From: Antedon mediterranea | Taxonomy: Eukaryota; Echinodermata; Crinoidea; Comatulida; Antedonidae | DNA length: 64,000 nt | Direction of reading: 5' to 3' | Assembly: GCF_964355755.1 (NCBI RefSeq) | Contig: NC_092672.1 | Coordinates: 37,258,501 to 37,322,500 of the forward strand | Shown here: positions 37,858 to 50,400 of the stretch, piece by piece | Numbering within the stretch: the first letter of the stretch is position 1 | Layout of the letters: every line of letters begins with the position of its first letter | Program-made: the position numbers and the translations under genes | Notes under the pieces: model-generated | Database searches by the model: none | What the model was told of the DNA's origin: nothing | What the model saw: only the letters and a program-made list of their open reading frames with translations

Positions 37858-40800
37858 ATGGATTTAAGTAAAAACATCAAGAAGAAAGCCATCTTAATTA
37901 GCAGCCTTGTGGAGTGTTTTTTATTAGGAGGACCGGCGTACGGATGGCCATCTCTTGTCTTTGTTCTTCGTGACAGGGGCTACTTCAGCGATTTATGTGT
38001 GAACAATGACCAGGCCACATACAATGGTAACAACAGTTCGTCTGATCAGAATATTGATGTAGGTTATCCGACATGCGCAGAACAGGACGCACGCCTTCAG
38101 CTTGTATTTATCATCGGAATATTTGGGCATAACTCCGGTGCACTAATATTTGGTTTTATTTACGATAAATTCGGCACCAGAATAGCACGATTAATCAGCA
38201 GGTTTGTATAGAAAATGTTTATTAAATCTACCACAACCACCTCATGAAGTGAAACTTAAATCTCGGATAGATATTAACTCATAACCAAGAATATAATTCT
38301 GTAAGAAATATTCTTTCTTTTTTGTGTAGTACACTCATTCTGTTAGCATGTCTGATATTTGCATTTAGCGGACCATCAACATCCAATCTCACTTTTATTG
38401 CATTACATCTTTTGGCAACTGGAAGTTCCAACCTTATTATAACAAATACACAGGTAAAATGTAATCTTATTGTAACAAGTTTTCAGGTAAAATGTAATTT
38501 AGTAAAACATATATAATAATTCATTGTAATGATCGTTTAAACTCCTTCTGATCAAACATTGGATACATTTTGGAAAAATTTGTGAAATTTTATAAAATTA
38601 TTCATAAAAACTAAGTCTAGATATACAAAACTTAACTTGTAAAAATGAAGGCACATCAGAACGTTAATGACGAATGAATAGGTTTTCTTGACAATTACTT
38701 CATTTTCCTTGTAGGTTGGCAATATATTCGGTAACTTTCGTTCAACAGTTATCGGACTTACAACCGGCGCGTGTGGCTCGTCTGCTGTAATAATGGTTTT
38801 TATACAGGTTTGCCATTTGCGACAAAAGCACTTGTGTATATCGTATACGGCTTGAGTAGCCTACTAACTCAGTAAAAGTATGATCTAACTCTACGGTTTA
38901 AATCTTAAAAAAATCTCAATCAACATTTCAACAACGGCGGTTAAAAAGGAAGTTCTTTTTCTTCTTTTACATATAGATTGCTTATAATGCAGGGATATCA
39001 ATGATGGCAAGTTTCTCCATTTTAGCTGGGATAACTGTGTTCTTTACCATTAACACAGTATTATTGCCGAAATACAAGTTTCCTTGGCCTTTACCATCCG
39101 ATTTGGAAAAGAGGAAGCCAGGGAATTATGGTGGTACTAGCAATGTAAATGAAAACGAGCTCTCTGAGTTTAATGGTAAACAGTTTTAAACATTAGTTTT
39201 TATTTCATATTATGCCTTTTGTATCTATGTTTGTAAATATAATATTTATTGTAGTCCATTTTTTCAATGACGTCACAATATTGCGCAGTGCAGATGTTGT
39301 TATCTGAAAATTCTATTCCTTTTGATTGAATCTATCTGTAGCAGCAACACAAAACACAATCCATTTGTTTTCTTGTTAGCGTCGGGAAGTGATCCAGCCA
39401 CTACTTCTAACAACAACACATTGTGGGTGGATGTTGAATACAAAACACGTTTGAGTTGTCTTTCTTCTCCGATGTTTTTGTTATTTTCGATGTGGTTCTC
39501 AATTATTCAACTCATACATCTGTTTTATTTGGGAACTGTAAATCCCAGGTTACAGCAACTTACAGGTGACTCTACAGACACAAGTAAGCATGTATTCATA
39601 ATTACAATAATAAAGAAGGCGACATGTTTTCTAAGAAAGTTAAAGATGTATTGTCCCTTGAAACACAAAAAAATGAAGGTCAAAATATTCTAAATTTTAT
39701 AAGTCGAAAATTCGAGCCAGAAAAAACAAGTTTACGTAATTAACACGTAAATTAATTTGATTACATTTCGTCTGGAAAATCGTTGCGAACGAAAGTAAAC
39801 AAAGATTTCAAACCACGAGTATGCATTATGCATGATGCTAATTAGGATTGTTTACAACTCGTCACGGTTGAGGTGTTTCCACACAGATCGCGAGGAAGTT
39901 TTATGATTATGCATACAGAGTAGCCAAACAAGTGCGTTGCATTATGAGAAATGTTTTGATCGAAAACTTTGACTGGAAGTCAAAGTTATTTTTTGAACAA
40001 AAAAACGTCTGTATTTCAGTTAAATTTTTTTTTTTTTCGAATCATTTTTGGTAAAAGTTAATAACTATTATAATACTTCAAAATGACTCACTTTTTTACG
40101 ATTTTTTTATATTTTTTTGGAATTATTCAAAGGGACAATACATCTTTAACGTTAGTTTCAGAATTTCAGATGCATTTTTTCTACTGTCGTAATGTTTCTC
40201 TTGGTAATTTTCTAAAGATAAGATTTCATACTCAATTAATGCTCTCTGTAATTATTGTTATAACTTAATAATTTAAATCTTTTCTTTTTCTAGTTTCAAC
40301 ATACAGTGGCATTTACACAGTTTTATATTCTACTATCCTTGTATTTTCTTTCTTCTGTGGAATTGTTGTTGACAGAAATAAGACCAAAATGTTATCTAAT
40401 GTTAACAATAATGATGTTAACAACCAAAGTATGTTATGATTTTGTTTTTTATTCATAATGTACATGTCTAAGCTCATTTCAAAAATTCTAATTTATCTGA
40501 AAAACGTATGTTAAGCTATAATTTTACTACACGACTGGGTTAGGTAAGGAACTTTTCAATTTCGAATGTCGACCTATTGTATCGCTTTGCCGCTAAAACT
40601 GTGTCAAATCGAGTAACGAGGCACGTTCTACTGTCCACACTGTCATGCGCATGCGTAAATGAGCGAACATAACGTATTTATTGTTTTAGGTAGTCTGAAA
40701 TCGAAACCACTCTATTACTATTTTTTGTGACAGGCCACAGAACGCGTTCTCACTTTGATGATCTTCGAGATTTTATTCCGGCATTTGTTATAACTAATCT

Positions 40801-41834
40801 AGTGACGGCGTCTTTCAGTGTCTGTTCCATGATACCAATTCTAAAACTTCAAATACTAACATTTATTTTGCAAGTAATGGGAAGGACATTTCTATATGCC
40901 ATTATAGCAGCTTTTCTTGCATTAGCGTAAGTTACCAATCGGTTATATCTTTAATTAAACATATTGTTAGTGACAGTTATTTAGTACTACGTTATACATG
41001 TCTTCTGTGCAATTAAATTGCTGTTATGATATATTCCACAGGTTTGTCAGATTTCTGTGTAAATCTGTTCTGTTTTTTTTCTTGTACTTTTAGATTTCCT
41101 GCTAAATACTTTGGTTCGGTTTACGGTATCTGTGCCATGATTGCAGCATGCATTAGCCTTTTGCAGTATCCACTATTGACAATGGTTCAAAATGTATTTG
41201 CTGACAACTTTTTATATGTAAGTGGTTTTAATACAGTGTTCCTATACACTTGTTTGCTTATAATGAATACAAAATGTGACGTCAGCGTCCCTCGAAATTC
41301 AGAATACCAGGTGTTTGGTGACCACGCAAGCGCAACGCACAAACGTTAACATAATCTTTTTGGTTTTTGAGGTTTTTCTTTCGTACTGTATGAAGTAACA
41401 AATGTTAATGAATGTTATTCTTCATTTACGAAATGTACTCAGCATAATGGCAACGGATACCGCTAACACTAGCGTTTTGTAATAACGAATTTCACAGTAT
41501 GATTCACAAAACACATACTGTATAAATATGGAACGCCGTCATTGACTTCTTGAGCTCATTTTCAGTTCTTTTATCATCCCTAGACGCCTCTATCATTCGG
41601 CGGCGCATTCATTATTCAGCGGCGCTTTTATCATTCGATCAGAGTCAATTATCTATACCGCATAATGTTGCCGATAAAGTTTAATAAATTAATTTATAAC
41701 AGTTATTATTTTAGATTGATTTATTTCTGGTATTGCTGAACGTATGCAGTCTCTCTCTACCTGTGTATGTGTATTACTTTGTGCTTAAGAAGAAAAGACC
41801 AAAAGTAGGTTCTGAGAATAAACGCATCCAATGA
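37858..41834 (+). CDS. slc43a3: SLC43A3-like transporter, copy A
   Basis: Nine coding exons: 37858-38201, 38330-38453, 38715-38807, 38977-39175, 39380-39583, 40294-40428, 40734-40926, 41094-41217, 41715-41834 (1,536 nt, 511 aa). A non-coding exon ends at 37,601 (TTAAG then GTAAGA). The N-terminus matches SLC43A3 (GWPSLVFVLRDRGYFSDLC, then a glycosylatable NNSS loop and CAEQDARLQLVFI). A major-facilitator motif A follows TM2 (GFIYDKFGTRIAR), and the C-terminal half has LKLQILTFILQVMGRTFLY and FPAKYFGSVYG. Human SLC43A3 is an equilibrative purine nucleobase transporter of the plasma membrane, about 490 aa. The substrate here is inferred only. Exon 2 has two tandem donor sites (see separate entry). 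This is the first of four same-strand copies. Confidence 0.93.
38454..38486 (+). other. Tandem duplicate splice donor after exon 2 of copy A
   Basis: The end of exon 2 together with its donor (ACACAGGTAAAATGTAAT) is repeated 33 bp downstream (TTTTCAGGTAAAATGTAAT). Use of the second donor at 38,487 would extend exon 2 by 11 codons (VKCNLIVTSFQ) with the frame kept. Copies B, C and D have only one donor. Confidence 0.7.
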
Positions 41835-41859
41835 GAGATTCACCACCTAGAAGCGGAAA

Positions 41860-41925
41860 GAAGACGACACTATTGCATGGAAAAACGACACTATTGCATA
41901 GAAAACGACACTAATGGTATTACAT
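41860..41925. repeat. 3'-flank minisatellite ACGACACTATTGCAT, copy A
   Basis: Three units of a 16-20 bp ACGACACTATTGCATGGAAA-type repeat lie just downstream of the stop codon. The same repeat follows copy B (46,361-46,495, about six units) and copy C (60,466-60,552, about five units, diverged), so it predates the gene duplication. Confidence 0.75.
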
Positions 41926-42420
41926 GAAAAAGTGAAACATTGTATTTGAGAATATTTTATGAACAGAAAGGGCACAAAGAAAGAGCGAAAGAACAGAAAG
42001 GGCATAAAGAAACAAAGAAAGAAAGAACAGAAAGTGCATGGACAAATTAAATAGGCCTATTAAACATATGTAAATTGTTGTCTATGTGGCAACGTGATAA
42101 ATGTAATCAGTTGAATAATAATAATGACATTTAACATTGTAAAAGTAGGCTACATCAATTGATTCTTTGCCAAAATATTGAGTTCACACTGTTCTTGTAC
42201 GGTCATGTTTTATGGTTCGTTTTATAATCTAAGGTTGAGAAAATACGATAAAACCACAGTATTGGAAGTATTAAATAAAGTGTCATATGTTGCTGGGCCT
42301 GCGCAGATTGTCTTCTCATGTTCTACTGACACTCTTGTCATATTGTTTGTGATTGGATGTATTGTCCGACAGACTCCTTGTCTGATTTTTTCCAAGTTTA
42401 GTTGCATGCGTTTACTTTTT
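41926..42420. other. Intergenic and 5' UTR DNA of transporter copy B
   Basis: The interval is AT-rich and contains a purine stretch (GAAAGAACAGAAAG repeats at 41,960-42,030). Near 42,297 CCTGCGCAGATTGTC matches the element found upstream of copies C and D. The non-coding first exon ends at 42,427. Confidence 0.5.
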
Positions 42421-42557
42421 ATTTAAGGTAAGATATTTACTTGTAATAATAATGTGATGTCAATCTTACATTAAACGTAAACAAACCGAATGAAGACCAG
42501 ATTTGATAATTTTCGACATATCTTTTAATTAATTACCTAATTTCTGTTTTCTGCAGT

Positions 42558-45500
42558 ATGGATTTAAGTAAAAACAGAAAGAAAATAATCTTGATTAGCA
42601 GCCTTGCGGAGTGTTTAATATTAGGAGGACCGGCGTACGGATGGCCATCGCTTGTCTTTGTTCTTCGGGACAGGGGCTACTTCAGCGATTTATGTGTGAA
42701 CAGTGAACAGGTCACATATTATGGTAACAACAGTTCATCTGATCTGAATATTGATTCTGGTTATCCGACATGCGCAGAACAGGACGCACGCCTTCAGCTT
42801 GTATTTATCATCGGAATATTTGGGCACAACTCCGGTGCACTGATATTTGGTTTTATTTACGATAAATTCGGCACCAGAATAGCACGATTAATCAGCAGGT
42901 TTGTATGCTGTTAATTATAATTACTATAACCATAAATCTACCTCATTTCATTTTACTACGAGAGAATTAAATTTGAATGCAGATATCGACTCGTCACCAG
43001 GACGGGTTAGGTGTCAAGGCTCTTTCTGGTTTTTTTTTTGTATGTCAAGAAGTTTGTATTTAATTTAATAAACGTTATGTAGTATCAAAGCAAATTTAAC
43101 TGAATTTGTATAAAATTACAATGTAGATGCTAAAATCATTTTTATAATTGGAGATTTGTAAACATAATAATGAGGTCACATGACGGTAGTGTCTTTAATA
43201 TTTCCATAAATATTGTATTATTTCTTTTTCTGTGTAGTACACTCATTCTGTTAGCATGTTTGATATTTGCATTTAGCGGACCATCAACATCCAATCTCAC
43301 TTTTATTGCATTACATCTTTTGGCAACTGGAAGTTCCAACCTCCTTGTAACAAGTTCTCAGGTAAAATGTAATTCAGTGCATAAACATGACATATATTTA
43401 TACATTTAATTTTCATAAAATTCATCGATCATTTAAACTCATTATATGATATCATATTGGCAACGAACATATTATTAATGCAATTTATAATCGTTCATAT
43501 AACTACAGATCGGAATGTAAAGGACAAAGGCAACATGTATGAACTGTTTAGAAAAAAAATATAATGCCAAAATACTATAAACTACGAACAACTACGTGTC
43601 AACGAAACATTCACCAATCGGCGAGGTGGCCCTGCTATTACAAGCGGCACTTGTCCAGTCTGCCACGCTTTGAAATGCTACAAACACAAAACCTTGCTTG
43701 ACCTTTAACCTTTAAGTAAATTACCCTTTTCTATGTACTTGTATGAAACGACAACACTTAACCAACTATTGTAACAGTATTCAACGTTCTTCATTTACTG
43801 TACGTAATTTACTTACCCTGACACCGCCGGCTAACACGTAACGTTAATAACGAATATCACAATATCTATAACACGCACACTGAACACTACTCTCCAAGAA
43901 CACTAAAAATAGAGAGCAACTTTGGAACATGTCAAAAAGATACAATGATAGAATATCTCCGTCTTTATCCATAGATAATTGTTACGGTGTTTAGTTGACT
44001 AATTAAAAATTGAATATTTAAAACCAAGCTGGTAGAAAATCAGTGCACGTGACTTGTGACATATCGTGTATAGGGCGCCATATTTGTCTTACAAAATTCC
44101 TGGTTTTCGTAACAACTACTTCATTTTTTCTATAGGTTGGAAACATATTTGGTAACTTTCGTTCAACTGTTATTGGACTTACATCCGGCGCTTGTGCATC
44201 ATCTGCCATAATAATGGTTTTTATACAGGTTCGTGTTCAAATATGGCTTAGGTATATCTAACTCCGGCTTTAAGTATATCGAACTATTCGGTTTAATATA
44301 ACAAATATAACACAACAACGGCGACTAAAAGGCACAGCTATTTTTTCTTCTTTCTTTCTTATATAGATTGCTTATAATGCAGGGATATCAATGATGGCAA
44401 GTTTCTCTTTTTTAGCTGGGATAACTGTGTTCTTTACCATTAACACAGTATTATTGCCGAAATACAAGTTTCCTTGGCCTTTACCATCCGATTTGGAAAA
44501 GAGGAAGCCAGTGAATTATGGTGGTACTAGCAATGTAAATGAAAACGAGCTCTCTGAGTTTAATGGTAAACAGTTTTAAACATTAGTTTTTATTTCATAT
44601 TATGCCTTTTGTATCTATGTTTGTAAATATAATATTTATTGTAGTCCATTTTTTCACTGACGTCACAATATTGCGCAGTGCAGATGTTGTTATCTGAAAT
44701 TTCTATTCCTTTTGATTGAATCTATCTGTAGCAGCAACACAAAACACAATCCATTTGTTTTCTTGTTAGCGTCGGGAAGTGATCCAGCCACTACTTCTAA
44801 CAACGACACATTATGGGTGGATGTTGAATACAAAACACGTTTGAGTTGTCTTTCTTCTCCGATGTTTTTATTATTGTTGATGTGGTTCTCAATTATTCAA
44901 CTTATACACCTGTTTTATTTGGGAACTGTAAATCCAAGATTACAGCAACTTACAGGCGACTCTACGGACATAAGTATGTTTTTTTATGTTTGTATGTTTT
45001 AATAAATAATGTTCATAATTCAAAATAAAAAAGACGATGACGACAAAGATGATGACAACAAAAACGATGACGAAAAAGACGATGACGAAAACGACGATGA
45101 CGACAAAGACTATTGGAAGGTGATGAGAACGATATCGAAGAAGGAGAGGAAGACGATGGCTAGGAAGACAATAATTTTGACAAAGATGAAGAGAGAGATG
45201 ACAGGGCGGTAAGAATAAAACGTCAACCACGACGACGGCTGAGAAGACGCAGCGAACATATACGGTATTTAAATAGCAATTCTTTCTTACAACATTTTTT
45301 TTGTAAACTAATATAAAATCTTTTCTTTTTCTAGTTTCAACATACAGCGAGATTTTTACAGCTTTCTCACCTGCTCTTATTGTATTTGCTTTCTGCTTTG
45401 GAATTGTTGTTGATAGAAATAAGACCAAAGTTGTACCGGTAACTAATGTTAAAGATAACGAGTCTACAAATTTCCAAAGTATGTAATTTTTGGCTTTTTT

Positions 45501-46317
45501 TAATTCATACTATAGAAACATATTTCAACGGTAGAATGAAGCTGGGAATCTATTTTACGATGTCTCGGGTTAAAATTAACCAGAAAACATCCTTTTAATA
45601 ATATTTTATAATATTACTTTTTTTATGACAGGCCTCAGTATACGTTCTCATTTTGATGATCTTCAAGATTTTATTCCGGCACTTATTATAACCAATCTAG
45701 TGACGGTGTCTTTCAGTGTCTGTTCGATGATCCCAATTCTAAAACTTCAAATACTAACATTTATCTTAGAAATAATAGGAAGGTCATTTCTTTATGCTCT
45801 TCTAGTGGCTTTTCTTGCATTGGCGTAAGTTTGGATTCGTGAATTAAATTATTTAATTAAATTGTTATTCATTTACAAAAACAGGTTATTACATTTATGT
45901 TGCTGATGAATTGCAGATACAATTTCTTGTTCTTAGTAGTTATTTTCTTGTACTTTTAGATTTCCTGCTAAATACTTTGGTTCGGTTTACGGTATCTGCC
46001 GCATTGTTGCTGCGTGCATTAGTCTTTTGCAGTACCCACTATTACAAATGGTTCAAAACGTATTTGCTGACAACTTTCTATATGTAAGTGCATTCATCCA
46101 ATACACTTGCTTGTGAAAAGTAAATATAAAATGTGACGTCATATCTTTTTTATATTGCTATACCATTTTCAATGATACAGGCTAATATTATTTGTTGAAA
46201 AATACTTTTTAGATTGATTTATTGCTCGTATTGCTGAACGTATGCAGTCTCTCTCTACCTGTGTATGTATATAACTTTGTGCTTACGAAAAGATCAAAAG
46301 TAGGTTCTCAGAATTAA
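42558..46317 (+). CDS. slc43a3: SLC43A3-like transporter, copy B
   Basis: Nine coding exons: 42558-42898, 43238-43361, 44136-44228, 44367-44565, 44770-44973, 45335-45478, 45632-45824, 45960-46083, 46213-46317 (1,527 nt, 508 aa, all in phase). The protein has the same layout as copy A, with motif A GFIYDKFGTRIAR and NSEQVTYYGNNSSSD in the first extracellular loop. Exons 4-5 and intron 4 are nearly identical to copy A over about 400 bp. A and B therefore form one sub-pair and C and D another. Intron 5 holds a simple repeat. The preceding non-coding exon ends at 42,427 with the same AAG/GTAAGATATTTA junction as the other copies. Confidence 0.93.
45031..45195 (+). repeat. Degenerate (GACGAT)n purine-rich simple repeat
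   Basis: A run of GACGATGACGAAAA-type units lies in intron 5 of copy B. The Asp/Lys-rich open frame it creates is not a gene. The matching introns of A, C and D lack it. Confidence 0.85.
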
Positions 46318-47300
46318 CGCATCAAATGAGAGATTCAACTTCTCGCAGTTGAGAGAAAACAACACTATTGCATGGAAAAACGACACTATTGCATTCAACG
46401 ACACTATTGCATTGGAAAAACGACACTATTGCATTCAACAACGACACTATTGCATTCAACAACGACACTATTGCATAGGAAAACGATACAAAACATTATG
46501 GGATATTAATACACTGAACTTACATCAAGCATGCGCAGTCACCATCTATCTACAGAGTTCATGAATGTAGTGGATCACGATTGTGTTGATTTGCCATCGT
46601 GCTTCAATCAATCTAAGAAAAATATAATAAATAAATGACACAAAATGTTGTTTAAAATGATTATCCAACAAATTACTCCAATGAAGATTAACCTTGTGTA
46701 TAACAGGCCCCATATTAAATTAGAATAGAAATCTTATATTCCGGTAACAGAACTCTTTCAAAGTTAAAAATACATTAACACTATCTGTAGCAATTAACAT
46801 ATATATATTAAACATTATTATCAATAAAATTTTAGCTTGGTGGTATTGCCGTCTTCTTGTATCACTGAATTTACCTTTCACTTTTAAAACATGTTATACT
46901 TTTAAATGTTATGTTTGTATTATTAAAGATATTGTAGTCTAACGCCGATCTCACTTATATTATTATTATTATTAATATGTATTCGTCAATTACGGCCATA
47001 TATCTTCAGAAGAAGACAACTACAAGAAGACAGTAACGGTATACTTTGAATTGCTTACTCACGTCTATGCTCGTAAAAGTATATTAACTTGATATAAACA
47101 TGGAACTAGTTCCATGATATAAACAAACATTACTGTTTGGAGTTAATTGAGAAGAGGAAGGTGGTATTCTTATACAGCGCGTTGTTCCTTTCTGGGCGCG
47201 CGTGCGCAGATTGTCATTTCGTATGGTTTGTGAACTGGATGTATAGTGCGGAAAACGTGTATTTCTTCTAGTTTCGTTATTTAAGTGTGCTTCTTATTTT
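46318..47300. other. Intergenic region B to C, with promoter of copy C
   Basis: It contains the ACGACACTATTGCAT minisatellite (46,361-46,495). From about 47,145 it is shared closely with the region upstream of copy D (GGAGTTAATTGAGAAGAGGA, then TATACAGCGCGTTGTTCC), which suggests a conserved promoter. The non-coding first exon ends at 47,303. Confidence 0.55.
47197..47208 (-). promoter_or_regulatory. NRF-1-like site upstream of transporter copy C
   Basis: On the minus strand TGCGCACGCGCG fits the palindromic NRF-1 consensus YGCGCAYGCGCR. It lies about 95 bp before the end of the non-coding first exon. Copy D has a one-mismatch version at the same place, and copy B keeps only CTGCGCAGATTGTC. 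Function is inferred from motif and position only. Confidence 0.35.
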
Positions 47301-47471
47301 AAGGTAAGATATTTATTAATAATGTGGTGACAATCTAACATTAGACGTAAACAAGTCTATCAACTTTAAACCAGTAAACAAAAAACTGATCTGACAAATT
47401 TGGTAAATGTTTACCCAAAAACTCATGTGATTCGTTTCTCTTGATATTTTTGTTTCTTTTTAATCTCTAGT

Positions 47472-50400
47472 ATGGAGGTAAGTGTAAACATCAAGAAGAA
47501 AATAATCTTGATAAGCACACTTGTTGATAGTTTTATATTAGGAGGACCGGCGTATGGATGGCCATCTCTTGTCTTTGTTCTTCGGGACAGGGGCTACTTC
47601 AGCGATTTATGTGTGAACAGTGACCAGGCCAATAGTGGTAACAACAGTTCATTTGATCAGAATATTGAATCACGTTATCCGACATGCACAGAACAAGACG
47701 CACGCCTTCAGCTTGTATTTATCATCGGAATATTTGGGCACCAATCCGGTGCACTGATATTTGGTTTTATTTACGATAAATTCGGCACCAGAATAGCAAG
47801 AATAATCAGCAGGTTTGTATAAAAACTGTTTATTATAACTACCGAAGTCATAAATTGACCACCTCATTTCGTTAAGAAAATAAGACTTTAAATAGGCTAA
47901 ACCCGTTACCAATGTCGAGTTTAATATCTAGTTAGATGCTCTGAGCAATGAAACCGTTAAAATATCAAGAAAATATCACTGTTTCTACAGCTACATTGTT
48001 TTGTTTTTACTTTTGAATAAAAAATAGAAATTCAATTTTTGTAAAAAACTATTTCACTGGTGACAATGATGTTTATACTGTAGATTTGAAGAGAAATAAA
48101 AAAAAAGTAATATAATATATGTAAGAAACTGTAATGTTATTTCTTTTTCTGTGTAGTACACTCATTCTGTTAGCATGTCTGATATTTGCATTTAGCGGAC
48201 CATCAACATCCAATCTCACTTTTATTGCATTACATCTTTTGGCAACTGGAAGTTCCAATCTTATTGTAACAAACATACAGGTAAAATGTAATTTAGTAAA
48301 ACATAGCATCCTTTTTGATAAGATTTTTTTAAATAAAAAAAAATATAGGCCTAAATGTACCTACTTTTCTATATTTTTTTATTAAAAAAACTATATTCAG
48401 CCAATAACAATAATTGTAATGTAAAGAAGGAAAGCAAATGTATGAAATGTTCCGAATGTTTTCTTGACAATTACTTCATTTTTTCTAAAGGTTGGAAATA
48501 TCTTCGGTAACCGTCGTTCAACTGTTATTGGGCTTATTTCTGGCGCGTGTGGATCGTCTGCCGTCATAATGGTTTTTATACAGGTTTGTGGTCATACTTT
48601 ACTAAAGCATTTGTGTACATATCACGTATCCGCGTTAACGGACGCATTCAGCGACAGCGCCCTCAGGTTTGGCAGTTAGCGCGTATCGCGATACGCTTCA
48701 CTGGTTTGTTTTGAAATTTCGTCGCCGATTCGTATAAATATCAATAGTACCCCCTGTTTGTTTCCCTGTTTTAAGACAAAGTAAATCAACAAACTCAACG
48801 TAAGTTATATTTTTAAAATATATTAAACAAGATTTACACATACGTGTAAAATTTATAATTTATCTCAACTTTATAATGTTGGAAAAGTTTGATCATTTTA
48901 TTTAGTGATAGGCCTAGATTTCGTCAATGACGAAGTCCGCAAAACTAATCTAGGTACTTAAGTATCTGCTTATATTTCTTTACACGAAGTTTTTGGTAAT
49001 AAATGAAATGGTTTAAATTAAATTTGTATTAAAATAGAGACAAAATATCCTAGTAAGACTTGGGAAATAATTATTTTTTTATAATTATGTTAGAATGTTT
49101 TACTGCTATTTAATAAGCCTATAATTAGTATTTTAGGCCTAGGCATAGTATTAATCAACATAAGTAGGCCTACTATGTGCTTTGTATAGACATACCAGAC
49201 CTGTACCTGTATACCAGATAAGTACATTAGAATAGAGTAATCATAATTTTTTTTTTTTTTGGCAGATTGATGGAAAACCACAAACAAATACTGTGTACAC
49301 TCTGCAGAGTGTGTGGTATTAAATTAAACAAAGCCGGCTCTCGGTCAAAGAAAGTGGCAGACTATTGGGAACAGCTTAATGTTAGCAGAGATGAAGATAG
49401 TAGCGTAACTCCATCGTCATTCTGTAATCTCTGCTACATCAAGTGTGTTGTCCAAAAACAACAAATTTCCTGCAAGGACTGGCCGCCACATAAACGAATA
49501 GGATGTAACATCTGTGAAGATAAACTACGAAAAGGTTAGTTAATACTGGTAGAGAAAATTTATTTTGTTTATATTTTTAATGTACAGCAAATACTTTTAA
49601 AGCCATTGTTAATTGTTATCACATAGGTGGAAGGCCAAAGAAAAAGAAGAGGGGATGTGGAAATGCAGAGTGTCAAAGAAAAATGACTCATACCTCATCA
49701 GTTACCAAGCATTTTGAACCAATAAACACAACACTAACAACTATTCCCGATTCTTACAACATTATCGGTTCTCTAAGACCATTCATGTGTTGCATCTGTA
49801 ATGTATTGTGTGAATGTCCTGTCGAGTTACCATGTCATCATGTTGCTTGTAAAGCATGTGTTAATACTTGTTTTGTTGATGTCGAGTTCATGATTTGTCC
49901 TACCTGTTTAACTAATGTACACTACTTGTCTGTCACTGCTGTACCTGATCTTTTCATTCAATGTTATATGTCTGTTGCTGTCAAATGTAAGAAATGTCAG
50001 TGTCAGTTTGAATGTCGACAGTGTAATACACATGTGTGTGTCTTAAAAGAACACACTTATGCAAAACAACCTTCCACAAGCCCTGTGCAAGCGAATGTCG
50101 AAGTTTTAGGGCACCAACTACTGTCTGCCAAAACAGCAGAAAATGGTATAGCTACCTTCAGATCAAAGGGGCAGGTACAATACATTTCTTTATTTTCTCA
50201 TAATTACAATTGACCGTGTACATACTATACTGTTAAATTTATTCATATTTTCTTTTTTGTTTTGAAGACGGTTAGGTATATGAAGATACCTGCAGTTAGA
50301 GTGTCGTCAAATACAGCATCAAAAAAAACCAAAGACAGGAGGACACACCAGGTACAAAAGTTGATTGTTAATGTTTTATAAGGGAACTTCTGAATCAATC

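Noticed and set aside
45009-45212. Asp/Lys-rich acidic protein
   Set aside because: It is a GACGAT-type simple repeat in intron 5 of transporter copy B.
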